Shown here: in pieces, positions 1 through 6,609 of the stretch
Position numbering within the stretch: position 1 is the stretch's first letter
Layout of the letters: every line of letters begins with the position of its first letter
Source of the DNA: Cytophagia bacterium
Lineage (GTDB): Bacteria > Bacteroidota > Bacteroidia > Cytophagales > Cyclobacteriaceae
DNA: 7,307 nucleotides
NCBI GenBank assembly: GCA_013373005.1
Contig: JABXIP010000543.1
Location: 1 to 7,307, forward strand
Reading direction: 5' to 3'
The notes under the pieces: model-generated
What the model was told of the DNA's origin: nothing
Seen by the model: only the letters and a program-made list of their open reading frames with translations
Database searches by the model: none
Program-made: the position numbers and the translations under genes

Positions 1-100
1 AGCGGTGGGGCCCACCTCTTTCCATTCCGAACAGAGAAGTTAAGCCCACTTGCGCTGATGGTACTGCCTTTACCGGTGGGAGAGTAAGTAGTCGCCAACC
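1..100 (+). rRNA. rrf: 5S ribosomal RNA, 3' part (5' end cut by window edge)
   Basis: This is the 5S rRNA of the large ribosomal subunit. The sequence carries the conserved 5S core, with CCATTCCGAACAGAGAAG at about 22-39 followed by TTAAGCCC, and then the GATGGTACTG segment near 57-66. The last bases, AGTCGCCAACC, would be the 3' strand of the terminal helix; their partner (a GGTTGGCG-like 5' strand) is not present, so about 10-15 nt are missing to the left. The exact 3' end is estimated from the start of the T-run. Its position implies that a 16S-23S-5S operon lies upstream of the window. Being followed at once by a terminator supports its place as the last gene of that operon. Confidence 0.95.
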
Positions 101-106
101 TTTTTT

Positions 107-136
107 AAAAGGCCTCTAGTCAAATAGTGGCCTTTT
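107..136 (+). terminator. Intrinsic terminator of the rRNA operon
   Basis: The arms AAAAGGCC (107-114) and GGCCTTTT (129-136) pair perfectly. Inside them, after a T-T mismatch, CTA (116-118) pairs with TAG (125-127), leaving a six-base loop. A run of seven T follows the GGCC on the 3' side, as expected for a Rho-independent terminator. It starts only a few bases after the 5S 3' end. The A-rich 5' arm and the T-run would also let it act in the opposite direction, but no gene approaches from that side. Confidence 0.9.
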
Positions 137-249
137 TTTATTTACAGACAATTCTTGAGTGATCTGATTATTTGATGAGCGGAGCTAATTTTATGCGGAT
201 CTGTCTAAATAATTTTTTTAGCTTTCGTTCATACTTGGAAAAGTAATCA

Positions 250-2247
250 ATGCGAGCCGTCCTTTCCATCATCACTTTTGCGAATCCTCAGGTCTTATTT
301 GGTCTTCTAGCCATATCGATTCCGATAATTATTCATCTATTTAATTTAAGAAGGGTTAAGAGGGTACAATTCTCTAACACCGCTTTATTAAAGAGAATCA
401 AAGAGGAAAGCTCGGCTAAAAGGAAGCCTGTAGAACTGCTGATTTTAGCTTCGCGAATTTTGGGTATATCACTCTTGGTTTTGGCATTTGCCCAGCCGCT
501 CTTTAAGAATCAGGATAATGATCTTAGTCTGAGTAATGAGGTTTTAATTTATCTGGACAATTCTCAGAGCTTGTCTTCTTTAAATGCGGATGGAGCAGCC
601 AGTTTTGACGTATTGGTCAATGAGGCGAATGCCATAATTGAGTCTTATGCTGAAGGAACCATCTTTCATTTTGTAGAAAATTCCTATTCGAATTCTATTT
701 CTGCAGACTATACCAAGGAGTCGTTAAAGGAGCTTCTGACTGAAATTGAACAAGTTGGTGTAGATAGGAGCGTAGTTGAGATTAACAGTAGAATTCGCGG
801 CAGCAACTTTACAGGGGATATTTACTTGTTATCGGACTTTCAAAATAAATCTTCTTTTGAGGCTGTTTTAAAGGATACTGCGAATAACTACTATTTAGTG
901 CCTTCGATTACCGAGGATATATCTAACGTTTTTGTCGATACTGTTTACCTCGAGAATACATTTTTGTCTGGAAGCTTTGCTAATCTTCTGAAACTTCGCT
1001 TAAGAAGGAATTTTAGAGACAATCAGGTTATAAATTTGAAACTGTTGATTGATGATCAATTATTTGGCACGGCTGAGATAGATTTCGGCAATCAGTTAAT
1101 CGCAGAGCATGAATTTGAAATTCAGGCAAATACTCAAGGTTTGGATAGAATTGAAATTCAAATTGATGATCCTACTCTCGCATTTGACAATTCCTTTTTT
1201 GTTTCAGTCAATAAGTTGGATAAGGTAAGAGTAGTAGAAGTCTTCGATCAGACTGAGCCCGGATTTGTGAAAGCACTTTTTGACGACAATGACGTATTCC
1301 AATATAGCAGGATTGATTCTCGCTTTTTGGATAATGAATTGATTGGCTCGGCTAATTTGCTGATAATTAATCAGGTTGATCAATTGTCAAATCAACTGAT
1401 CAATGTAACGACAGGTCTTTTGGAGTCTGGGGGATCGGTGATGTTTATTCCTGATGCCGTGAGCAGTTCTTCAGATTTGAACAGATTGGGTATAGTTACG
1501 TCAAGAGAAAGTGGAGATAGAATTCAACTATCCCAGCCCAACTTCGAGAATCCAATATTTCAAGGTGTGTTTGAAGAGCAGAATGAAGACATTGAGATGC
1601 CTGAAGCAGCCGTAACTTTTCGAGTCTTGAACGCAGAACTGGATTACTTGCAATATAGAAATGGTCGTAGCTTTCTTTCAAAAATAAATAGTGACGGAAA
1701 TCTTTTCTTCTTCAGCTCACCCTTTGATGTTGAATATTCTACCTTTCCAAACCACGCTCTTTTTGTTCCAATTATGTATAAGTTGGCTTTGGGTAGTAAG
1801 GTGAACCTTTCAAACCTTTATTACTATACAGACAGTGAAACCATATTTTTTCCTTTGGACGATGCATCAGGCAATAGGATATTTCAACTGCGGTCTGAAT
1901 TTGCAGACCTCACCCCAAACCAGAGATTAGAAGGGGATAGATTGATATTGGAGATACCAAAGGATGTTATTGAAACGGGACAGTATAACCTCTCAACTGA
2001 AGATGGCCTAGTTGGAACGCTTTCATTTAATATTCCTAAGGATGAGTCTAACCTGACAGCTATTGATCCTGCTATTTTTGAACAGTTAGATTTATTGGAT
2101 CATGTATCAGTCATAGAGTCAACCGACCGTGGGGATGTGAGGCAATTTTTAGAGGCCGGTATTGCTGGAATACCACTTTGGAAATATGCTTTGCTCGGAG
2201 CGCTCTTTTTTCTTTTTGTGGAAATAATTTTAATCCGATATTTGTAG
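250..2247 (+). CDS. BatA N-terminal-domain membrane protein with VWA-like region
   Basis: This 665-residue protein belongs to the Bacteroidota proteins that begin with the two-helix BatA (aerotolerance) domain. The family-typical start (FANPQ at 10-14, IPIIIHLF at 24-31, then basic LRRVKRV) leads from membrane helix 1 (about 13-31) to helix 2 (about 62-84). Next comes a periplasmic VWA-like segment: DNSQS at 103-107 matches the DxSxS metal site, and LLSDF at 193-197 resembles the later MIDAS strand. Residues about 325-405 resemble the glutamine-amidotransferase-like fold often found in these proteins (ESGGSVMFIPD). A third helix (about 644-663) ends the protein with almost no tail. An in-frame TAA lies just before the ATG (244-246), so no upstream start is possible; GGAAAAG is a weak ribosome site. 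The exact function is unknown. Unlike classical Bat operons, no MoxR, DUF58 or second VWA gene is next to it. The family call is firm; the role is not. Confidence 0.85.
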   Translation: MRAVLSIITFANPQVLFGLLAISIPIIIHLFNLRRVKRVQFSNTALLKRIKEESSAKRKPVELLILASRILGISLLVLAFAQPLFKNQDNDLSLSNEVLIYLDNSQSLSSLNADGAASFDVLVNEANAIIESYAEGTIFHFVENSYSNSISADYTKESLKELLTEIEQVGVDRSVVEINSRIRGSNFTGDIYLLSDFQNKSSFEAVLKDTANNYYLVPSITEDISNVFVDTVYLENTFLSGSFANLLKLRLRRNFRDNQVINLKLLIDDQLFGTAEIDFGNQLIAEHEFEIQANTQGLDRIEIQIDDPTLAFDNSFFVSVNKLDKVRVVEVFDQTEPGFVKALFDDNDVFQYSRIDSRFLDNELIGSANLLIINQVDQLSNQLINVTTGLLESGGSVMFIPDAVSSSSDLNRLGIVTSRESGDRIQLSQPNFENPIFQGVFEEQNEDIEMPEAAVTFRVLNAELDYLQYRNGRSFLSKINSDGNLFFFSSPFDVEYSTFPNHALFVPIMYKLALGSKVNLSNLYYYTDSETIFFPLDDASGNRIFQLRSEFADLTPNQRLEGDRLILEIPKDVIETGQYNLSTEDGLVGTLSFNIPKDESNLTAIDPAIFEQLDLLDHVSVIESTDRGDVRQFLEAGIAGIPLWKYALLGALFFLFVEIILIRYL

Positions 2248-2248
2248 C

Positions 2249-3502
2249 ATGGAGTTTTTAATCCGTTCAGCTCAAATAATTGACAAACACTCTCCCTTCC
2301 ATCAATTCACTAAAGACATTTTAATTTCAGACGGAATCATCAAAAGGATTGATGATAAGGTTGATTTTGATGGCCAGGTGGTGTCTGCAGATGGTCTTAA
2401 GGTATCGATCGGTTGGATTGATATGAGGGCTCATTATCAAGACCCAGGTTATGAGCACAAAGAAGACTTAGAGTCTGGTAGTGCCACTGCCGCAGCAGGA
2501 GGCTTTACTGATGTGGTTGTACTTCCAAACACTCAACCTGTGACGAGTTCAAAAAATTCTATTTCGTATTACCTCAAGTGGAATAAGACATCAGCGGTTC
2601 AGCTTCATCCTATGGCAGCCGTAAGTTTAGGTTGCGAGGGCAAAGAGTTGACGGAGATGATTGACCTTCACACTGCCGGAGCGGTGGCTTTTGGAGATGG
2701 ATTGAGGCCGATTTGGCATACAGATATTATGCTGAAGGGGCTTCAGTACCTTCAGAAGTTTGATGGACTTTTGATGAACAAGCCGGAAGATGAAATGCTC
2801 ACTGCTTTTGGGCATATGAACGAAGGCAAGGCCAGTACAATTCTTGGCCTGAAAGGAATGCCAACCTTGGCAGAAGCCGTAATGATTGAGCGCGATCTCA
2901 AACTTTTGGAATATGCAGGGGGAAGACTCCATTTTAGTCTGATTTCCACCAAAGAAGGTATTGAGCTAATAAAGGAAGCAAAGTCTAAAGGGTTAAATGT
3001 AACCTGCGATGTTGGCGTGAACTACTTGAAGTTTACAGATGAAGACTTATCCGATTATGATACTAATCTAAAGGTTAATCCACCTTATAGAACCGAATCT
3101 GATAGAGAGGCATTAATATCGGCAGTGAAAGATGGAACTGTAGATTGTCTGGTTTCTGATCACATTCCTCAGGATGAAGAAAGTAAAAAGTTAGAGTTCG
3201 ATCTGGCAGATTTTGGATCGAGCAATCAGCAGGCATTCTTTGGTGTACTAAATGAGGTATTTGGTAAAGATGCTGAAGCATACATCCATCTGTTTACTGT
3301 AAAACCACGCGAGCTTCTTAAACTTCCTACCCCATCTATTCAAGAGGGACAGCAGGCATGTCTGACATTATTTAATAGTGATGCCTGGCAATTGGATGCC
3401 AAAACAAACAAATCTAAGTCGGTGGCCTCGCCTTTCTTTGGCAAGGAGCTTAGAGGTAAAGCGATTGGAATTGTTAGTAACGGACAATTGATTTTAAACT
3501 AG
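2249..3502 (+). CDS. Dihydroorotase-family protein, probably catalytically degenerate
   Basis: This 417-residue protein aligns by eye along its full length with class I dihydroorotases (amidohydrolase superfamily), which make dihydroorotate in pyrimidine synthesis. Family blocks are clear: GWIDM (55-59), DPGYEHKEDLESG (65-77), AAAGGFTDV (81-89), PNTQP (93-97), LKVNPPYRTESDREAL (274-289) and SDH (303-305). The metal site is damaged: the usual HxH is RAH (60-62), the HCED histidine is Lys178 (KPED), the HVST histidine is Leu231 (LIST), PHHL is VNYL (257-260) and APH is IPQ (306-308). Asp304 remains. I infer that it cannot hold the normal binuclear zinc site; it may be a structural partner (as the non-catalytic PyrC' paralogue is for aspartate transcarbamoylase) or have another job. 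It starts one base after the upstream stop (TAG-c-ATG), so it is co-transcribed with a membrane protein and no pyrimidine gene. Automated annotation would probably call it pyrC. Confidence 0.85.
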   Translation: MEFLIRSAQIIDKHSPFHQFTKDILISDGIIKRIDDKVDFDGQVVSADGLKVSIGWIDMRAHYQDPGYEHKEDLESGSATAAAGGFTDVVVLPNTQPVTSSKNSISYYLKWNKTSAVQLHPMAAVSLGCEGKELTEMIDLHTAGAVAFGDGLRPIWHTDIMLKGLQYLQKFDGLLMNKPEDEMLTAFGHMNEGKASTILGLKGMPTLAEAVMIERDLKLLEYAGGRLHFSLISTKEGIELIKEAKSKGLNVTCDVGVNYLKFTDEDLSDYDTNLKVNPPYRTESDREALISAVKDGTVDCLVSDHIPQDEESKKLEFDLADFGSSNQQAFFGVLNEVFGKDAEAYIHLFTVKPRELLKLPTPSIQEGQQACLTLFNSDAWQLDAKTNKSKSVASPFFGKELRGKAIGIVSNGQLILN

Positions 3503-3503
3503 C

Positions 3504-4046
3504 ATGAAAGTTCGACCAATCATTCCAAGAATTGGAGCAAGGTATGGAGCAGTAGGTGGAGTATTGGCTATCATCGCTTACCTCACTTTTTTCTATCTGG
3601 ATCAGCAGCCTTGGAGAAACTTAATCTCCTTTTTATTAGATGCTGTAATTATAGGCTTTTTCTGTTTTCTACCAATCAAGGAGTTCAAGCGAGATCACAA
3701 TAATGGAGAGTTGAGATTCTACCATGGAATGACCATAGGTTTCATCTCCTATCTGATGATCGGGTTTCTCTTCTCTCTTTTCTATGCCATTTTCATCAAT
3801 TGGATTGAGCCTGGCTTTATGGACATGTACAAGCAGGTTCAGCATGAAGATATGATGGCCATGAAGGACATGATTATGAGTAGAGCGAAAGAAAATCCGG
3901 AAGAGTTTTTTCAACAGCAACTCGATAGCATTGCTGTGATTACCAAATCTCAGTTGATATTGGATGTTTTCTTAAAGAAAGCACTGATTGGTCTGTTTTT
4001 AACTCCAATATTTTCTATAGTGTTGAGAACTAACAAGGCTCAATAA
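3504..4046 (+). CDS. DUF4199 family integral membrane protein (first copy)
   Basis: This 180-residue protein has four likely membrane helices (about 12-31, 39-57, 75-99 and 151-173), with a charged, Met- and Gln-rich loop (about 105-148) between helices 3 and 4. The order helix-helix-KEFKRD (59-64)-G-helix, ending near an acidic WIEPGF segment, is the pattern of DUF4199, a Bacteroidota family of unknown function. It begins one base after the stop of the dihydroorotase homologue (TAG-c-ATG), the same junction as the previous pair, so the three genes form one transcript. The next gene is a distant paralogue. Assignment is by pattern and context from memory; no enzymatic motif is visible, so a scaffold or transport-related membrane role is only a guess. 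Confidence 0.75.
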   Translation: MKVRPIIPRIGARYGAVGGVLAIIAYLTFFYLDQQPWRNLISFLLDAVIIGFFCFLPIKEFKRDHNNGELRFYHGMTIGFISYLMIGFLFSLFYAIFINWIEPGFMDMYKQVQHEDMMAMKDMIMSRAKENPEEFFQQQLDSIAVITKSQLILDVFLKKALIGLFLTPIFSIVLRTNKAQ

Positions 4047-4105
4047 ATACGCTAATCTGAATTATATCTCGCTTAAGTAAAAGTCTTTCGAATTCTCTCT
4101 TTTGT

Positions 4106-4148
4106 AGGTAAACTTGATATTAATAAGTAATTTTCAAGTAGTCAACCT
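4106..4148. repeat. Interrupted inverted repeat in the leader of the second DUF4199 gene
   Basis: The arms ACTTGA (4112-4117) and TCAAGT (4134-4139) are perfect complements separated by 16 AT-rich bases. Outside them AGGT (4106-4109) can pair with ACCT (4145-4148) across small unpaired stretches. It ends 13 bases before the ATG of the downstream gene, so an RNA hairpin here could affect translation, or a dimeric protein could bind the DNA. A six-base repeat in AT-rich DNA can arise by chance, hence the low confidence. Confidence 0.25.
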
Positions 4149-4161
4149 TAAAAATCAAACA

Positions 4162-4671
4162 ATGGAAAACGAAATCTCAACAGGATCTTATGCTAAGAAA
4201 TGGGGCTTAGTCTATGGACTTGTAACTACTTTAATTGTTATTATCCCCCTTATACTTGAGTCACAATCCAGATGGGTTGGATTCCTCCCCGTGATTGTAG
4301 CTATTGCAGTTTATGTGATGGCCACAAAGGAATTCAAAAGAGATAATGGAGGGTATATGACCTTCGGTGAAGGATTCAGAATATGTATGATGACTGCTTT
4401 GATTGGCGGAGCAATTCGAAGTGTTATTAACTATGTATACATCAAGTTCATTGACCCAGGTGTAACTGAAAGAATGGCTCAGGCCTTGGAAGATGCATGG
4501 AGACAGCAAGGCATGTCTGAAGAGCAAATTGATCAGATGAGCGGGTTTTCGGCAGGATTTTCTAATCCAGAGATTGGTTTAATTGTAGGTATCATCATAA
4601 TTTTGCTAGGAGGCCTAATTTGGGGTTCCATTGTGTCAGCTATCAATAAAAACGAGGCAGAAGAATTTTAA
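4162..4671 (+). CDS. DUF4199 family integral membrane protein (second copy)
   Basis: This is a 169-residue protein with four likely membrane helices (about 13-32, 38-54, 71-95 and 136-160). It shares the layout of the gene before it: KEFKRD (56-61), then a Gly-rich turn, helix 3, a YIKFIDPG segment matching WIEPGF in the first copy, and a polar loop rich in Met, Gln and Glu before helix 4. The frame is open further upstream to a TTG at 4114, but I chose the ATG at 4162 because it sits behind an A-rich stretch (AAAAATCAAACA) typical of Bacteroidota starts and because helix 1 follows soon after MENEIS. The 115 bp before it is the only real gap in the gene string, so a separate promoter is possible. 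It probably arose by old tandem duplication. Function unknown. Confidence 0.78.
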   Translation: MENEISTGSYAKKWGLVYGLVTTLIVIIPLILESQSRWVGFLPVIVAIAVYVMATKEFKRDNGGYMTFGEGFRICMMTALIGGAIRSVINYVYIKFIDPGVTERMAQALEDAWRQQGMSEEQIDQMSGFSAGFSNPEIGLIVGIIIILLGGLIWGSIVSAINKNEAEEF

Positions 4672-4672
4672 A

Positions 4673-5629
4673 TTGATTGATCTTTCTATCGTAATACCAC
4701 TCTTTAACGAAGAAGAGTCCCTTCCAGAACTAATTGAATGGATAAGCCGTGTGAACAGGTCGCATGGCTTTTCTTATGAGATTGTATTGGTTGATGACGG
4801 AAGTACAGATTCTTCCTGGGAAGTGATTCAGAGCTTGAGTTCAGACCATCCCATTAAGGCATTGAGGTTTAGCCGTAATTATGGCAAGTCTGCTGCCCTA
4901 AATACAGGTTTTAGAAACGTGTCTGGCGAGGTGGTTATTACAATGGATGCTGACCTTCAAGATAGTCCGGATGAGATTCCTGAACTTTATGAAATGATTA
5001 AGTCAGGTCATCACTTGGTTTCAGGATGGAAGAAGAAACGGCATGATCCTATTTCTAAAACCCTTCCTTCCAAGTTCTTTAACCGACTTACTAGAATTAT
5101 ATCGGGCATCAAGCTTCATGATTTCAATTGTGGTTTAAAGGCCTATGATTATAGAGTAATTAAGAATATCGAAATCTATGGCGAGATGCACAGGTACATT
5201 CCCGTTATAGCCAAGAGAAACGGGTTTGCCAATATTACCGAAAAAGTGGTTGAGCATAGGGCCAGAAAATACGGCCATACCAAGTTTGGTTTAGAACGAA
5301 TGTATGGGCTTTTGGATCTGCTTTCAATTTCATTTGTAGGCAAATACAAAAAGAAGCCAATGCATTTCTTTGGTAGCTTGGGGACTCTCTCTTTTCTTGT
5401 AGGTTTTGTTATGGTATTGTGGATTCTATGGGAGAAGATGCGAGCCATCTATATTCTCAAGAGCTCCGAATACAGAGATGTGGTAGACCAGCCGTTGTTC
5501 TTTCTTGCAATAGCCGCTATTATCATAGGTGTTCAACTCTTTCTGGCAGGCTTTATTGGTGAGATGATTGTTCAGAATAACACTCGAAAGAGCGACTATA
5601 ATGTCGATGAAACCATAGGTATTGACTGA
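4673..5629 (+). CDS. GT2 glycosyltransferase, GtrB/DPM1-like, with two C-terminal TM helices
   Basis: This 318-residue protein is a family 2 glycosyltransferase of the type that moves a sugar from a nucleotide donor to a polyprenyl phosphate at the inner face of the cytoplasmic membrane. The GT-A domain shows LSIVIPLFNEEES at the start, VDDGSTD (40-46), the metal-binding DAD in MDADLQDSP (about 91-99), HDFNCGLKAY (149-158) and RKYGHTKFG (198-206). Two membrane helices follow (about 236-254 and 274-298), as in GtrB- and bactoprenol glucosyl/mannosyl-transferase-like proteins. The start is set at TTG 4673. It lies one base after the previous TAA, matching the TAG-c-ATG spacing upstream, and gives MIDLSIVIP, the usual N-terminus length. 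A TTG at 4631 would overlap the upstream gene and add 14 residues unlike the family. The sugar and acceptor cannot be read from the sequence. Confidence 0.88.
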   Translation: MIDLSIVIPLFNEEESLPELIEWISRVNRSHGFSYEIVLVDDGSTDSSWEVIQSLSSDHPIKALRFSRNYGKSAALNTGFRNVSGEVVITMDADLQDSPDEIPELYEMIKSGHHLVSGWKKKRHDPISKTLPSKFFNRLTRIISGIKLHDFNCGLKAYDYRVIKNIEIYGEMHRYIPVIAKRNGFANITEKVVEHRARKYGHTKFGLERMYGLLDLLSISFVGKYKKKPMHFFGSLGTLSFLVGFVMVLWILWEKMRAIYILKSSEYRDVVDQPLFFLAIAAIIIGVQLFLAGFIGEMIVQNNTRKSDYNVDETIGID

Positions 5630-6609
5630 TGTATTTCTATTCTGTGGTGGTTCCGGTTTACAACAGGCCTCAGGAAGTTGAAGAGCTTCTTGACTCTCTC
5701 ACCAAGCAGACCTTTACCAATTTTGAGGTTCTAATCATCGAAGATGGCTCCACTGATAAGTGTGACCAAGTGGTCGATTCTTATCAACCAAAACTCAATA
5801 TTCACTACTACTTCAAAGAAAATTCGGGTCAAGGCTTTACCAGAAACTATGGTTTTGAAAGAGCGAAAGGTGATTACATTGTGGTTTTCGATTCGGACTG
5901 CATCATTCCAGATAACTACTTTCAGGAGGTTGATGAATTTTTGAAAGTAAATCCGGTAGATGCTTTTGGTGGTCCGGATAAGGCGCATCCAGACTTCAAT
6001 GATCTTCAGAAGGCCATTAGCTATTCAATGACCTCACCTTTAACAACAGGAGGGATTAGAGGAAATAAGAAACATGTGGGTAAGTTTCATCCAAGAAGCT
6101 TCAATATGGGTATTTCGAAGGCAGTTTTCACGAGAACTCAGGGATACAAGATCACTCGAATGGGTGAGGATATTGAGTTTAGTATACGGATTCTAAAAGA
6201 AGGATTTTCAACAGCATTAATTCCTAAGGCTTTTGTTTATCACAAACGTAGAACCAGCTTGAGCCAGTTATACAAGCAGCTTCATTTTTTTGGTAGAGCA
6301 AGGATTAACGTGAATAGATTTTGGCCTGGAGAATTGAAGTTGGTTCATCTATTACCTCTGTTTTTTGTGCTTGGCTTGTTAGGTTGGGTAGTTACTTTTT
6401 GGCTTTTCCCACCACTATTTAAAACCGGTGGGTATCTACTGCTATTATATTTTGTGACCATATTCTGGCATAGCACAATCAAGAACTTCAGCCCTAACGT
6501 TGGCTTTCTAAGTATGATAAGCTCTTTTATGCAACTTTTTGGCTACGGTATGGGAATGATTACCGAAGTAATTAAGCCTCGCGGCAATCAGTTCTTCGCA
6601 CAGAAGTAG
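5629..6609 (+). CDS. Membrane-anchored GT2 family glycosyltransferase
   Basis: This 326-residue protein has a GT-A fold with YSVVVPVYNRP at the N-terminus, EDGSTD (38-43), NSGQGFTRNYG (65-75), the DxD motif DSD (88-90), GGPD (114-117) and GED (169-171), whose acidic pair is the likely catalytic-base region of processive-type GT2 enzymes. A QLYKQLHFFGRAR segment (about 213-225) stands where related enzymes have the RxxQ/QxxRW-like acceptor motif, but it is not a clean match. Three hydrophobic segments follow (about 238-260, 267-280 and 290-312), so it is an inner-membrane enzyme working from the cytoplasmic side. Its ATG shares one base with the upstream TGA (TGATG), implying translational coupling; both enzymes probably act on the same or linked surface glycan. 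Its last 22 bases overlap the opposing methyltransferase gene. The substrate is unknown. Confidence 0.87.
   Translation: MYFYSVVVPVYNRPQEVEELLDSLTKQTFTNFEVLIIEDGSTDKCDQVVDSYQPKLNIHYYFKENSGQGFTRNYGFERAKGDYIVVFDSDCIIPDNYFQEVDEFLKVNPVDAFGGPDKAHPDFNDLQKAISYSMTSPLTTGGIRGNKKHVGKFHPRSFNMGISKAVFTRTQGYKITRMGEDIEFSIRILKEGFSTALIPKAFVYHKRRTSLSQLYKQLHFFGRARINVNRFWPGELKLVHLLPLFFVLGLLGWVVTFWLFPPLFKTGGYLLLLYFVTIFWHSTIKNFSPNVGFLSMISSFMQLFGYGMGMITEVIKPRGNQFFAQK

Noticed and set aside
137..249. Possible promoter of the BatA-like gene (ATTATTTG at 167-174, TAATTTTT at 210-217)
   Set aside because: Both only partly match the Bacteroidota TAnnTTTG box, and neither has a TTG element at suitable spacing upstream, so I could not support a promoter call.
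2627..3281. Minus-strand open frames inside the dihydroorotase homologue
   Set aside because: Their composition is rich in His, Ser and Cys as expected of antisense translation, and the plus-strand gene is full length with conserved family motifs.
4097..4104. CTCTTTTG as a TAnnTTTG-like promoter box before the second DUF4199 gene
   Set aside because: The TA is missing and no TTG element is found about 20 bases upstream.
4114..4161. N-terminal extension of the second DUF4199 protein from a TTG start
   Set aside because: The added 16 residues run through the inverted repeat, and the ATG at 4162 has a better context for this phylum.
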